From assembly GCA_964620215.1 (NCBI GenBank), contig CAZUJE010000102.1, forward strand, positions 1 through 10,260: 10,260 nt of DNA. Reading direction: 5' to 3'. This stretch comes from JAUSIF01 sp964620215 (GTDB taxonomy: Bacteria; Pseudomonadota; Alphaproteobacteria; Rhizobiales; Xanthobacteraceae). This document shows, one piece after another, positions 1 through 7,695 of the stretch (positions are counted from its first letter, which is position 1; each line of letters begins with the position of its first letter). The notes beneath the pieces are model-generated. The model ran no database searches, was not told the DNA's origin, and was given only the letters and a program-made list of their open reading frames with translations. Both the position numbers and the translations under genes were made by a program.

Positions 1-1371
1 CCCGCCTATGCGGCGCTCGCCGAATGGCTGAAATCCACTCCCCGCGAAGTGATCGACTATCGCCGGCGCGAGGCGGAATTCATCTTCCGCCGCATCGGCA
101 TCACCTTCGCTGTCCATGGAAATGCCGAGGCGCAGGAGCGCCTGATCCCCTTCGACATCATCCCCCGCATCCTGATGGCGGATGAATGGAAAAAACTTTC
201 AAAGGGACTCGAGCAGCGCGTCACCGCGATCAACCACTATATCCGCGACATCTACGGCAAACGCGAGATCATGCGCGCGGGCAAGGTGCCCGAAGACCTG
301 ATCTTCAAAAATCCGGTCTTCCGCCCCGAGATGAACGGCAAGCCCGCGCCACACGACATTCATGTTCACATCGCGGGCATCGACGTGGTGCGCGTGGACG
401 AAAACGATTTCTATGTCCTTGAGGACAATACGCGCGTTCCGAGCGGTGTCTCCTACATGCTGGAGAACCGCGAAATTATGCTGCGGCTGTTTCCCGAACT
501 GTTCATGGATCACCGCGTCGAGCCGGTGGACAACTATCCGGACGAATTGCTGACGACGCTCAAGTCCGTCGCACCCCATTCGGCTTCCGGCGAGCCGACG
601 GTGGTGCTGCTCACGCCGGGCATTTTCAACTCGGCCTATTACGAGCACTCCTTCCTCGCCGACAAACTCGGCATCGAGATCGTCGAAGGCCGCGATCTCT
701 TTGTGAAAAGCAATGTCGTTTACATGCGCACGACCGAAGGCCCGCAGCGGGTGGATGTGATCTATCGCCGGGTGGACGACGACTATCTCGATCCGCTCGT
801 TTTCCGCCCCGACAGCGCGCTCGGCGTGCCGGGCCTGATGAGCGCCTATCAGGCCGGCAACGTGACGCTTGCGAATGCGGTCGGTACCGGCGTCGCCGAC
901 GACAAGGCCGTTTACAGTTACATGCCGGAAATCGTGAAATTCTATCTCGGCGAAGAACCGCTCCTGAAAAACGTGGAAACCTGGCGCTGCCGCGAGAAGG
1001 ACCACCTGAAATACGTGCTCGATAATTTGCACGAATTGGTCGTGAAGGAAGTTCACGGCTCCGGCGGCTACGGCATGCTGATCGGCCCGAAGGCCGACAA
1101 GGCGATGATCGAGACGTTCCGCAACAAACTGAAAACCGATCCGAAGAATTTCATCGCGCAGCCGACGCTCGCCCTCTCCACCTGCCCCACCGCGGTTCAG
1201 GAAGGCGTCGCGCCGCGCCACGTCGATCTGCGCCCGTTCGTGCTGACGGGCCGCGACAAGGTTCGCATCGTGCCGGGTGGCCTGACGCGGGTCGCGCTGG
1301 AAAAAGGTTCGCTCGTCGTCAATTCGAGTCAGGGCGGCGGGACAAAAGATACCTGGGTGCTGGATCGCTGA
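1..1371 (+). CDS. Circularly permuted ATP-grasp family protein, 5' end cut by window
   Basis: The reading frame is open from the first base, giving 456 visible codons. A GTG at 49 is possible, but family-like sequence (AEWLKSTPREV) precedes it, so the true start probably lies a few codons outside the window. The protein matches the circularly permuted ATP-grasp family (formerly DUF404/DUF407). Visible hallmarks are LEDNTRVPSGVSYMLENR (nt about 421-474), the YRRVDDDYLDPL segment (about 763-798), and the glycine-rich ATP-grasp loop VKEVHGSGGYGM (about 1042-1077). ATP-grasp enzymes join a carboxylate to an amine through an acyl-phosphate. In this family the substrate is not known, and peptide or amide ligation is predicted from gene neighbours. 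The alpha-E gene begins one base after the TGA stop, so the two are almost surely co-translated. It is the first visible gene of the Anbu cluster, and its promoter is outside the window. Confidence 0.93.
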   Translation, partial: PAYAALAEWLKSTPREVIDYRRREAEFIFRRIGITFAVHGNAEAQERLIPFDIIPRILMADEWKKLSKGLEQRVTAINHYIRDIYGKREIMRAGKVPEDLIFKNPVFRPEMNGKPAPHDIHVHIAGIDVVRVDENDFYVLEDNTRVPSGVSYMLENREIMLRLFPELFMDHRVEPVDNYPDELLTTLKSVAPHSASGEPTVVLLTPGIFNSAYYEHSFLADKLGIEIVEGRDLFVKSNVVYMRTTEGPQRVDVIYRRVDDDYLDPLVFRPDSALGVPGLMSAYQAGNVTLANAVGTGVADDKAVYSYMPEIVKFYLGEEPLLKNVETWRCREKDHLKYVLDNLHELVVKEVHGSGGYGMLIGPKADKAMIETFRNKLKTDPKNFIAQPTLALSTCPTAVQEGVAPRHVDLRPFVLTGRDKVRIVPGGLTRVALEKGSLVVNSSQGGGTKDTWVLDR

Positions 1372-1372
1372 C

Positions 1373-2311
1373 ATGCTCTCGCGCACTGCGGAAAGTTTGT
1401 ACTGGCTGTCGCGTTACATCGAACGCGCGGAATGTCTCGCGCGTATTCTCGACGCGACGACAAGACTGGTCGCGCTCCCGCAGGCTTACGGCGGCGCCAG
1501 CAATGAATGGCAATCGGCGGTCGAGACAGCCGGTTGCGCCGTCGCGTTCAAGCAAAAATACGGCGAAGCCGACGAACGCAAGGTCATTGAATATCTCGCC
1601 TTCTCGCAAGAGAACCCTTCATCCATCCGGAATTGCCTTGAGACCGCGCGGCAGAACGCGCGCGCCGTCCGCACCGCCCTCACCGGCGAGACCTGGGACG
1701 CGATCAACACATCGTGGAACGAATTGCAGCGCATGAAGCCGGGCATGAGCCGCGAGGAAATCGCGGGCTTCCTCGCCTTCGTGAAAGATACTTCGCTCGC
1801 CTTCGACGGCTCGTCGTTCCGCTCCATGCTGCGCAATGACTCTTACTGGTTCGTCCGTCTCGGCATCCTGATCGAACGCGCCGACGCAACGGCGCGCATT
1901 CTCGACGTGAAATATCACGTGCTGCTCCCGGCCAAAGAGCATGTCGGCGGCCCGCTCGATTATTTCCAGTGGGCGTCGATTCTCCGCTCCGTCTCCGCGC
2001 GCACGAGCTATCACTGGGTCTATCGCGAAGGAGTGAAACCGTGGCTGGTCGCGGACCTCCTGATTCTAAACCGGCAGATGCCGCGCTCGCTCGCAAGCTG
2101 CTATGAAAATCTGAGCCGCTATCTCGACGACCTTGCGCAATTTTACGGGCGGCAAGGCAATTCACAGCGCCTCGCCCGCGGGATGCTCACGAAGTTATCC
2201 AACGCCACGATGGAGAATATCTTCCAGACGGGCTTGCACGAATTCATCACTTCCTTCATCGCTGAGAACAACCGGCTCGGCGGCGCGATCTCCGAGCAAT
2301 ATCTCGGCTGA
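1373..2311 (+). CDS. Alpha-E domain protein (DUF403 family)
   Basis: A 312-residue protein whose opening MLSRTAESLYWLSRYIERAE is the signature start of the alpha-E family, an all-helical domain of unknown biochemical activity. The length is normal (about 310-320). A second conserved stretch, SYWFVRLGILIERADATARI, sits mid-protein and repeats the Tyr/Trp-(x)n-Glu-Arg-Ala pattern of the N-terminus, which suggests an internally duplicated helical fold. The ATG is one base after the stop of the ATP-grasp gene, and the transglutaminase gene starts four bases after its own stop. Alpha-E proteins nearly always accompany, or are fused to, circularly permuted ATP-grasp and transglutaminase proteins. 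A role as partner of the ligase is predicted from that context but has not been shown. No signal peptide or membrane segment is evident, so it is probably cytosolic. Confidence 0.93.
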   Translation: MLSRTAESLYWLSRYIERAECLARILDATTRLVALPQAYGGASNEWQSAVETAGCAVAFKQKYGEADERKVIEYLAFSQENPSSIRNCLETARQNARAVRTALTGETWDAINTSWNELQRMKPGMSREEIAGFLAFVKDTSLAFDGSSFRSMLRNDSYWFVRLGILIERADATARILDVKYHVLLPAKEHVGGPLDYFQWASILRSVSARTSYHWVYREGVKPWLVADLLILNRQMPRSLASCYENLSRYLDDLAQFYGRQGNSQRLARGMLTKLSNATMENIFQTGLHEFITSFIAENNRLGGAISEQYLG

Positions 2312-2315
2312 TAAA

Positions 2316-3140
2316 ATGCGCATCCGCATCGTCCATGAAACCGTCTATCGCTATGACACGCCCGCGAAATCGGCGATCCAGTTGCTGCGCCTGACGCCGC
2401 GCAATCACGACTCGCAATATGTGGTGCGCTGGCGCGTGGACGTGAGCGAGGACTGCCGCCTCGACGCGCGCGAGGATGCCTTCGGCAATCTCACCCACTC
2501 GTTCACGCTGGAAGGCCCGATCAATGAACTCAGAATCGGTGTCGATGGCGAAGTGGAAACGCAGGACACGGCGGGCGTCATCCGGGGAACGGTGGAGCGC
2601 TTCCCGCCGTCCTTATATTTGCGCGAAACCGATCTGACCAAAGCCGACGAAGCCATTATCGGATTCGCCGAAAGCATCGCGAAGAAAAAAGGCGCCACGC
2701 TGGAGAAACTGCATCGCATCAACGCCGCGATTTATGAAGGCTTCACGTTTCTGCCAAACGCCACCGACACGAAAACCACCGCCTGCGAGGCTTACGCGAA
2801 CAAGCGTGGCGTCTGTCAGGACTACGCGCATGTCTTCGTCGCCTGCGCGCGGCATCTGGAAATTCCCGCGCGCTATGTCGGCGGCTATTTCCTGCGCGGC
2901 GACGGCATGAACCAGCAGGAAGCGGGGCACGCCTGGGCGGAAGCCTATACGCCCGATCTCGGCTGGGTCGCCTTCGATCCGGCAAACGGCATCAGCGCAA
3001 CCGATGCGCATATCAGGGTCGCCATTGGGCTCGACTATCTGGGTGCCGCCCCCGTGCGCGGCGTGCGCACCGGCGGCATGGGCGAGAAGCTCGAAGTCCA
3101 TGTCCAGCTGGACCAGTCCGGCCGCCAGACCCAGAGCTAA
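2316..3140 (+). CDS. Transglutaminase-like cysteine protease family protein
   Basis: A 274-residue protein starting at MRIRIVHETVYRYDTP, the typical opening of the bacterial transglutaminase-like N-terminal domain (about residues 1-90). The papain-like transglutaminase core follows. The catalytic triad is visible: Cys167 in GVCQDYAHVF, His205 in AGHAWAEAY and Asp221 in WVAFDPANG. The start at 2316 was chosen because it gives the family N-terminus. An in-frame start at 2133 would add 61 residues lying wholly inside the alpha-E gene. The gap to the alpha-E stop is four bases with no good Shine-Dalgarno, so translation probably depends on coupling. Family members are predicted or shown to be cysteine proteases or amidases. 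Next to ATP-grasp and Anbu, a role in cleaving or transferring amide-linked peptides is likely, but the substrate is unknown. No export signal is seen. Confidence 0.93.
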   Translation: MRIRIVHETVYRYDTPAKSAIQLLRLTPRNHDSQYVVRWRVDVSEDCRLDAREDAFGNLTHSFTLEGPINELRIGVDGEVETQDTAGVIRGTVERFPPSLYLRETDLTKADEAIIGFAESIAKKKGATLEKLHRINAAIYEGFTFLPNATDTKTTACEAYANKRGVCQDYAHVFVACARHLEIPARYVGGYFLRGDGMNQQEAGHAWAEAYTPDLGWVAFDPANGISATDAHIRVAIGLDYLGAAPVRGVRTGGMGEKLEVHVQLDQSGRQTQS

Positions 3141-3191
3141 GCCCGCAACACTCCACAAAAATTCGCCCTGCGGCTTGTCTGCTCCTTGCCG

Positions 3192-3224
3192 CGGGCGGGC
3201 GCGTCGATAGACTGCGCCCGCTCG
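3192..3224 (+). other. GC-rich hairpin in the transglutaminase-Anbu spacer
   Basis: A perfect 8-bp inverted repeat, GCGGGCGC (3195-3202) and GCGCCCGC (3214-3221), extends to 11 bp with one G-U pair. Its loop can form a further GTC/GAC pairing. No T-tract follows, so it is not a classical intrinsic terminator. It ends 20 bases before the Anbu ATG, so it could be a partial terminator, an mRNA-stability element or a control on Anbu translation. The structure is seen directly, but the function is inferred. Confidence 0.5.
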
Positions 3225-3244
3225 ATAAGCCCGGAACCGGTGAA

Positions 3245-4003
3245 ATGACCTATTGCTGCGGAATTCTCGTGCGCGACGGACTCGTCATGATCGCCGACAC
3301 CCGCACCAATGCGGGCCTCGACAACATCTCGACCTTCCGCAAGCTGCACGTATTCGAGGAGCCGGGCGAGCGCGTGATGGCGCTGGCCTCCGCCGGCAAC
3401 CTGTCGCTGTCGCAGTCGGTGGTGAGCCTTCTCAACGAAGGCATCGAGAACCCGGAAACCGGAGAGAAGGAACGCCTCACCAACGCGCCGTCCATGTTTC
3501 AGGCCGCCCAGCGCATCGGCAAGGCGATCAAGATCATCCGCGCGCAATATGAAGAGGCGCTGAAGGATAACGATCTCGAATTCGAGGTTTCGTTTTTGTT
3601 CGGTGGACAGTTAAAAGGCCGCCGCCTGCGGCTCTTCATGATTTACTCTGCCGGTAACTTCATCGAATGCACGGTGGACACGCCCTATCTGCAAATCGGC
3701 GAGCATAAATACGGAAAACCGATTTTGGATCGTGCCGTGAGTTTCAACACCGACATCTACGACGCGCTGAAGCTCGGCTTGCTGTCGATGGATTCCACCA
3801 TGCGCTCCAATCTCGCGGTCGGCCTGCCGATCGATCTGCTGGTTCTGCGGCGCGACGCTTTTGAGGCGGAGCTGAACTACCGCATCGAGCCGGGTGAGCC
3901 GTACTTCACCGACATCCGCGAGCGCTGGTCGTCGGCCCTGCGCGCGGCGCATATCGCCATTCCGAAACCGCCCTATGTGAACGGCGGGAAAACGGGGAAG
4001 TGA
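3245..4003 (+). CDS. Anbu-type proteasome-like peptidase (ancestral beta subunit)
   Basis: A 252-residue member of the Ntn-hydrolase proteasome beta superfamily. The N-terminus MTYCCGILVRDG places Thr directly after Met, so removing Met would expose the nucleophile Thr1 without a propeptide. In mature numbering the other superfamily active-site positions are Asp17 (in IADTRTNAG) and Lys32 (in FRKLH). The conserved downstream stretch SMDSTMRSNLAVGLPIDLLVL is also present. The length fits Anbu (about 240-250) and is longer than HslV (about 175). There is no neighbouring ATPase such as HslU, as expected for Anbu. The company of ATP-grasp, alpha-E and transglutaminase genes is the diagnostic Anbu neighbourhood. 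It lies 104 bases after the transglutaminase gene, with GGTGA just before the ATG. Published Anbu structures show open, helical or ring-like assemblies, and the physiological substrate is unsettled. It probably acts in the cytosol. Confidence 0.94.
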   Translation: MTYCCGILVRDGLVMIADTRTNAGLDNISTFRKLHVFEEPGERVMALASAGNLSLSQSVVSLLNEGIENPETGEKERLTNAPSMFQAAQRIGKAIKIIRAQYEEALKDNDLEFEVSFLFGGQLKGRRLRLFMIYSAGNFIECTVDTPYLQIGEHKYGKPILDRAVSFNTDIYDALKLGLLSMDSTMRSNLAVGLPIDLLVLRRDAFEAELNYRIEPGEPYFTDIRERWSSALRAAHIAIPKPPYVNGGKTGK

Positions 4004-4075
4004 AGTAAAGCACCTGCACGCAACCCCAGCTTGTGCTAAGCATGGACTTCGGTTCCGGGCTCGCGGGGAAGTTCG

Positions 4076-5587
4076 GTGAGATTTCGATTTCTGTTTATCG
4101 TCTGCACATTGCTGACACCCGATCTTGCCGCTGCCCAATGCAGCAACGCGGACGGACGGGCCGCGCTGTCGCGTGGAATCAATGTGTGGAAATCGTGGTG
4201 CCAAGGCTGCGGATACCACTGGCAGGAGACGTCCAGCAATCCAGTTTGTATTCCCAATTCAGGCGGCGGTTACGCCCCACCCGATCCACTTCAGCAAAAC
4301 CTTCCGCAATTCGACGATCTCGTTCGCCGCTCCGCGCCCTGGCTGGAAAACGGACAGGCGTTTCTTTCCGCGCCTCGTCCAAATTCGCTGAATGAACTCG
4401 AGCAGCGGCTGCAATCGCTCTACGACGGCCTCTACCGGCAAGAACAAGGCCTTCGCATGCGCGTACAATGGGCTCGCGAAGACGAAGCGGCGAATGAACA
4501 GCGCTGGCGTAAGCTCGATCAGGAATTCACTTACCTGCGGGACAACGCGCCAAACGCGGTGGCGCGAGGGCTGCGCAACCAGGCGGAAGCAATCGAATTC
4601 GAACGCCGCACCGGCGTGATGACCCGCAACCGCGATGTTCTCAGTGGCGAAGCCCATTTCTGGAGCGAAGCAGCAGCGCGCGACAGGCACAGCATCGTAA
4701 AATGGATCCGGGTGGTCATTCCTGACCGCTATCTGAAAGTCGAGCGCGACGTATTGATGTACGCTCCCGTTCCGGTGGGAGTCGGCTCCGTCAGAATCGA
4801 CCAGCCGCTCATGCCCGCCGGGCCAGCCGCCGCAAGCGCCGGGCCTTTCGCATTCGCCCCTCCTTCTGCGCGGGTTCTCAACACCTCACCCGCACCGGCG
4901 CTGCAAGGAGATATTTCAAGCCGGATCGCAACCGCCTCGCAGATTCCGCCGCGTCTGAGTGTCATGGGGAATGAAATCAACGCGTATTATTCCCGCATGG
5001 GGCAGCGCGAAAAAGCGATTGAATACATGACCAAACGCATTCCCGAACTCCGCAAGGAGATGGCGCAAGCAGGCGATGCCGATGCGCGACTTGCGAAAGC
5101 AAGGCAAAATTTTCACAGGCTGGAACGGGAACTGGCGGCGGCCAAGGAGAGCTACGCCTACCGCGTGTCGGAGTCGCTGCTGTGGGAGATGGCCAAGGAA
5201 AAGCTCGTGAAGCCTGAGTTACGCCGGATAGCCCGCGAGAAAATGTGGTTCGGCAACATCGACAGCCTGACCGATCACGAGGTGAATGGGCTGTTCGAGC
5301 GCGGCGAGAAAGTCTGGAACGGCTGGTTTGTATGGCGCGGACAGGAAAACCTTTTTGACGTGCAGAACAAGGCCCTTGCGCTGATCCAGCAGAACAAGGA
5401 TTTTATCTCCGAGGCCGCGCATGTTCTTGCCACGGCTTCCCCGGCAGAAATACAGGCATTCGCCGACAAGGTCTTCGGGCGGCTTGAAACGAACACCAAC
5501 GACATCGCCAAGTCCGCGCTAAGGGATTTGACAGGCTTCGCCCCTTTCGACCAGATATCGCACAGGCTTGTCGGCTTCCGGCAATAA
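4076..5587 (+). CDS. Exported helix-rich protein of unknown function
   Basis: A 503-residue protein with a GTG start preceded by GGGGAAG (4065-4071) at good spacing. I do not recognise a family. The N-terminus MRFRFLFIVCTLLTPDLAAAQ looks like a Sec signal peptide cleaved near residues 20-21. The residues before Cys22 (AAQ) do not make a lipobox. The mature N-terminus has a small cysteine-rich patch: Cys22, a CxxC pair at 42 and 45 (WCQGCGYHW) and Cys58, which could form disulfides or bind a metal. A Pro/Gly/Ala-rich linker lies near residues 235-280. Long charged helices with coiled-coil character flank it (about 110-160 and 310-380). There is no transmembrane segment after the signal. It starts 72 bases after Anbu on the same strand and ends 29 bases before the SDR gene. 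Nothing shows that it belongs functionally to the Anbu cluster. Confidence 0.85.
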   Translation: MRFRFLFIVCTLLTPDLAAAQCSNADGRAALSRGINVWKSWCQGCGYHWQETSSNPVCIPNSGGGYAPPDPLQQNLPQFDDLVRRSAPWLENGQAFLSAPRPNSLNELEQRLQSLYDGLYRQEQGLRMRVQWAREDEAANEQRWRKLDQEFTYLRDNAPNAVARGLRNQAEAIEFERRTGVMTRNRDVLSGEAHFWSEAAARDRHSIVKWIRVVIPDRYLKVERDVLMYAPVPVGVGSVRIDQPLMPAGPAAASAGPFAFAPPSARVLNTSPAPALQGDISSRIATASQIPPRLSVMGNEINAYYSRMGQREKAIEYMTKRIPELRKEMAQAGDADARLAKARQNFHRLERELAAAKESYAYRVSESLLWEMAKEKLVKPELRRIAREKMWFGNIDSLTDHEVNGLFERGEKVWNGWFVWRGQENLFDVQNKALALIQQNKDFISEAAHVLATASPAEIQAFADKVFGRLETNTNDIAKSALRDLTGFAPFDQISHRLVGFRQ

Positions 5588-5616
5588 TTTGCGTCTATCT
5601 GGGAGGAAATTCAAAA

Positions 5617-6308
5617 ATGGCTGCTGAAAAAATCGCGCTCGTCACAGGCGCAGGCACCGGCATTGGCCGCGCCGCCACCATTCATCTCGCGAAGACCGGC
5701 TGGAACGTCGTGCTCGCAGGACGCCGCAAGGAGCCGCTGGAAGAAGCCGCGGGCGAAGCGAAGAAGCATGGCGTGAAGACGCTGATCGTGCAGACCGACG
5801 TCACCAAGGTCGATGACATCAAGGCGCTGTTCAAGAAGACGATGGACACGTTTGGCCGCCTTGATCTTCTCTTCAACAATGCCGGCATGGGCGCTCCCCC
5901 CGTCTATATCGACGAGTTGCCGATCGAAAAATACAAGGAAGTCGTGGACACCAACCTCACGGCGTTGTTCATCTGCACGCAGGAAGCCTTCCGCATCATG
6001 CGGAACCAGAAACCGATGGGCGGCCGCATCATCAACAACGGCTCGATTTCGGCCTACGCACCCCGGCCGCGCTCCATCGCCTACACTTCTACGAAGCATG
6101 GCGTTTCGGGTCTCACCAAAACAACCGCGCTCGACGGCCGCGAATTCAATATCGCCTGCGGCCAGATCGATGTCGGTAACGCGAACACGCCGTTGGCCGC
6201 GCGGATGGCGCAGGGCGTGTTGCAGGCGGATTTGTCCACGAAGCCGGAAGCATTGATGGACGTGGATCACGTCGGCCAGGCGGTCGCCTTCATGGCGAGC
6301 ATGCCGCT
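5617..6308 (+). CDS. SDR family NAD(P)-dependent oxidoreductase, 3' end lost in assembly gap
   Basis: A classical short-chain dehydrogenase of which 231 residues are visible before the run of N. The Rossmann glycine motif TGAGTGIG is at residues 10-17, and the NNAG motif at 87-90. The catalytic set is Asn113, Ser143, Tyr156 and Lys160 (YTSTK). Arg36-Arg37 after the second beta strand (LAGRR) suggests NADP(H) preference. The start has a strong Shine-Dalgarno GGGAGG (5601-5606). SDRs of this kind are usually about 250 residues, so roughly 20 C-terminal residues and the stop should lie within the gap. The open frame that appears to continue past the gap is an artefact, since it would read antisense to the opposite SDR. 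Substrate cannot be told from the sequence. The gene follows the exported protein by 29 bases and could share its transcript. Confidence 0.9.
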
Positions 6309-6408
6309 NNNNNNNNNNNNNNNNNNNNNNNNNNNNNNNNNNNNNNNNNNNNNNNNNNNNNNNNNNNNNNNNNNNNNNNNNNNNNNNNNNNNNNNNNNNN
6401 NNNNNNNN
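6309..6408. other. Assembly gap of exactly 100 N
   Basis: Exactly one hundred unknown bases separate the 3' ends of two convergent SDR genes. One hundred N is a common placeholder for a scaffold gap of unknown size. From family lengths, the missing ends of the two genes would need about 100-130 bases, so a short gap is plausible, but the true size and even the join cannot be judged from this sequence. Confidence 0.98.
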
Positions 6409-7289
6409 TCCAGCGGCGTGAAGGCGGCCTTCGGCTCGCGCCCGATCTGCTGCGCGATGGCCGAAGGCGTCCAGCCTTTGGGCTCCTTCATGGTGATGAC
6501 CGGACGCGGCTGGTTGAACAGATAAATCTCGTTCCCGCGCACGCCGAAAATCTGCCCTGAAACATCCTTCGCGCCGTCCGAGCCAAGATACACCACCAGC
6601 GGCGCTATTTTCTCCGGCGTCAGGGGCTTCGTCCGCTCGATCTCGGCCTTCTGCATTTCGCTTTCGGCGGGAATGGATTCGATCATCCGGCTCCAGGCGA
6701 AGGGCGCGACGCAATTCGAGCGCACATTGAAACGCGACATGTCGAGCGCGATGCCCCTTGATAAACCGACCATGCCGAATTTCGCCGCCATGTAATTGGC
6801 CTGTCCGTAGGAGCCGACAAGCGCCGAAGTCGAAGTCATATGCACCATCGCCCCCGTCTGCCGCTCGCGGAAATGCGCGGCACAGGCGCGGCTCATGTTG
6901 AAGGAGCCCGTGAGATGCACCGCGATCACATCTGAAAAATCGGAATGCGACATTTTATGAAACATGCGGTCGCGCAGGATGCCCGCATTGTTCACGAGAA
7001 TATCCACGCGGCCGAAATTCTGGATCGTGTCCGCTACAATTTTATCCGCGTTCGCGCCTTCAGTAATGGAAAGGGTCGAAGCCATCGCCTCGCCGCCCGC
7101 GGCCTTGATTTCTCTCACCACCGTATGCGCCGGTCCGCCATCGCCGCCTGAGCCGTCCAGCTCCGCGCCAATATCGACCACGACAACCTTTGCGCCTTCC
7201 TTCGCCATCAGATGCGCGATAGCGCGCCCTATCCCGCGGCCCGCACCGGTGACGATGGCAACCTTTCCCGCAACGACGCCCGTGCTCAT
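6409..7289 (-). CDS. SDR family oxidoreductase, MFE-2 / 3-hydroxyacyl-CoA dehydrogenase-like; 3' end lost in gap
   Basis: A minus-strand short-chain dehydrogenase with 293 complete codons before the N run. Motifs are TGAGRGIG (residues 14-21), Asp39 at the end of the second beta strand (VVVVDIG, favouring NAD), NNAG (100-103), Ser153, Tyr166 and Lys170 (YMAAK). The usual catalytic Asn position reads His (VHLTGSF), as is common in the subgroup resembling the dehydrogenase domain of peroxisomal multifunctional enzyme type 2. The long insert after the second strand (GAELDGSGGDGGPAHTVV) and the extended C-terminal tail ending AFTPL also fit that subgroup, which acts on 3-hydroxyacyl-CoA in fatty-acid or related degradation. 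The exact substrate is inferred. Perhaps 10-15 residues are missing. Its ATG overlaps the stop of the upstream small exported protein (ATGA), indicating translational coupling. Confidence 0.9.
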
Positions 7290-7669
7290 TGCTTCCCGCC
7301 CTTTGCTTTGCAGCGTATGTAACTGTGCTTCACCACTGCGAACACGCTCAGCTTGCCTTCAGCCGTCAGCCGTAGCCGGATCGTGTCGCTGTAACGCTTG
7401 GTACTGCCTTCGTCGTTGCGCCACGCTGTTGCGTAGATGCCGCCATCGTGGGTGCGCGCGATCCGGCGCAACTCATAGCCGGCCCCATAAAAGTCCACGC
7501 GGTTCGGTTCAACGATCAGCCGCAGGTCGGCTCGTTCGTCGTCACAATCTTCGGGCTCATAGCCCCAGACGCCGAGCATTTCTTTCGGCAGCGATGGAAG
7601 TGTTTGCGCGAATGCGGGTGCAATCGACAAAGCGGCAAGCACCACCGCCGCATAAAACTGGGACCGCAT
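7286..7669 (-). CDS. Small exported protein of unknown function
   Basis: A 127-residue protein with a clear Sec signal peptide: MRSQFYAAVVLAALSIAPAFA, with probable cleavage after AFA at residue 21. The mature part is about 106 residues. It begins with a LGVWGYEPEDCDDE segment and is otherwise rich in predicted beta strands, reminiscent of small periplasmic beta-barrel or lipocalin-like proteins, although I cannot assign a family. It has two cysteines, Cys42 and Cys120, near the two ends of the mature protein, well placed for a disulfide. It lies 26 bases after usg on the same strand, and its TGA overlaps the ATG of the SDR gene by four bases. It therefore probably belongs to a usg-exported protein-SDR operon. 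A GGGG run lies upstream of the ATG and is part of a small hairpin. Confidence 0.82.
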   Translation of the reverse strand: MRSQFYAAVVLAALSIAPAFAQTLPSLPKEMLGVWGYEPEDCDDERADLRLIVEPNRVDFYGAGYELRRIARTHDGGIYATAWRNDEGSTKRYSDTIRLRLTAEGKLSVFAVVKHSYIRCKAKGGKQ

Positions 7670-7674
7670 TTCAA

Positions 7675-7688
7675 CCCCGCTTTCGGGG
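7675..7688 (-). other. Short hairpin between usg and the small exported protein gene
   Basis: A perfect 5-bp stem with a four-base loop: CCCCG-AAAG-CGGGG on the minus strand. It sits between the usg stop and the next ATG and includes the only Shine-Dalgarno-like G run for that gene. No T-tract follows, so it is unlikely to be an efficient terminator. It may reduce translation of the downstream gene unless ribosomes open it. Confidence 0.35.
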
Positions 7689-7695
7689 CCGAGAA

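Noticed and set aside
199..1386. 395-residue minus-strand open frame opposite the ATP-grasp gene
   Set aside because: It is antisense to a well-conserved protein, has no recognisable family features, and is typical of GC-rich shadow frames.
2133..2315. Upstream in-frame start for the transglutaminase gene
   Set aside because: The extra 61 residues lie wholly inside the alpha-E gene in another frame and are not family-like. The ATG at 2316 gives the conserved N-terminus.
4029..4041. Small GCTT/AAGC hairpin after Anbu as a terminator
   Set aside because: The 4-bp stem is too weak and has no T-tract, so it is likely to be chance.
6309..6525. Continuation of the first SDR through the N run to 6525
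   Set aside because: Bases after 6408 are antisense to the second SDR, so the open frame across N is an artefact of translating unknown bases.
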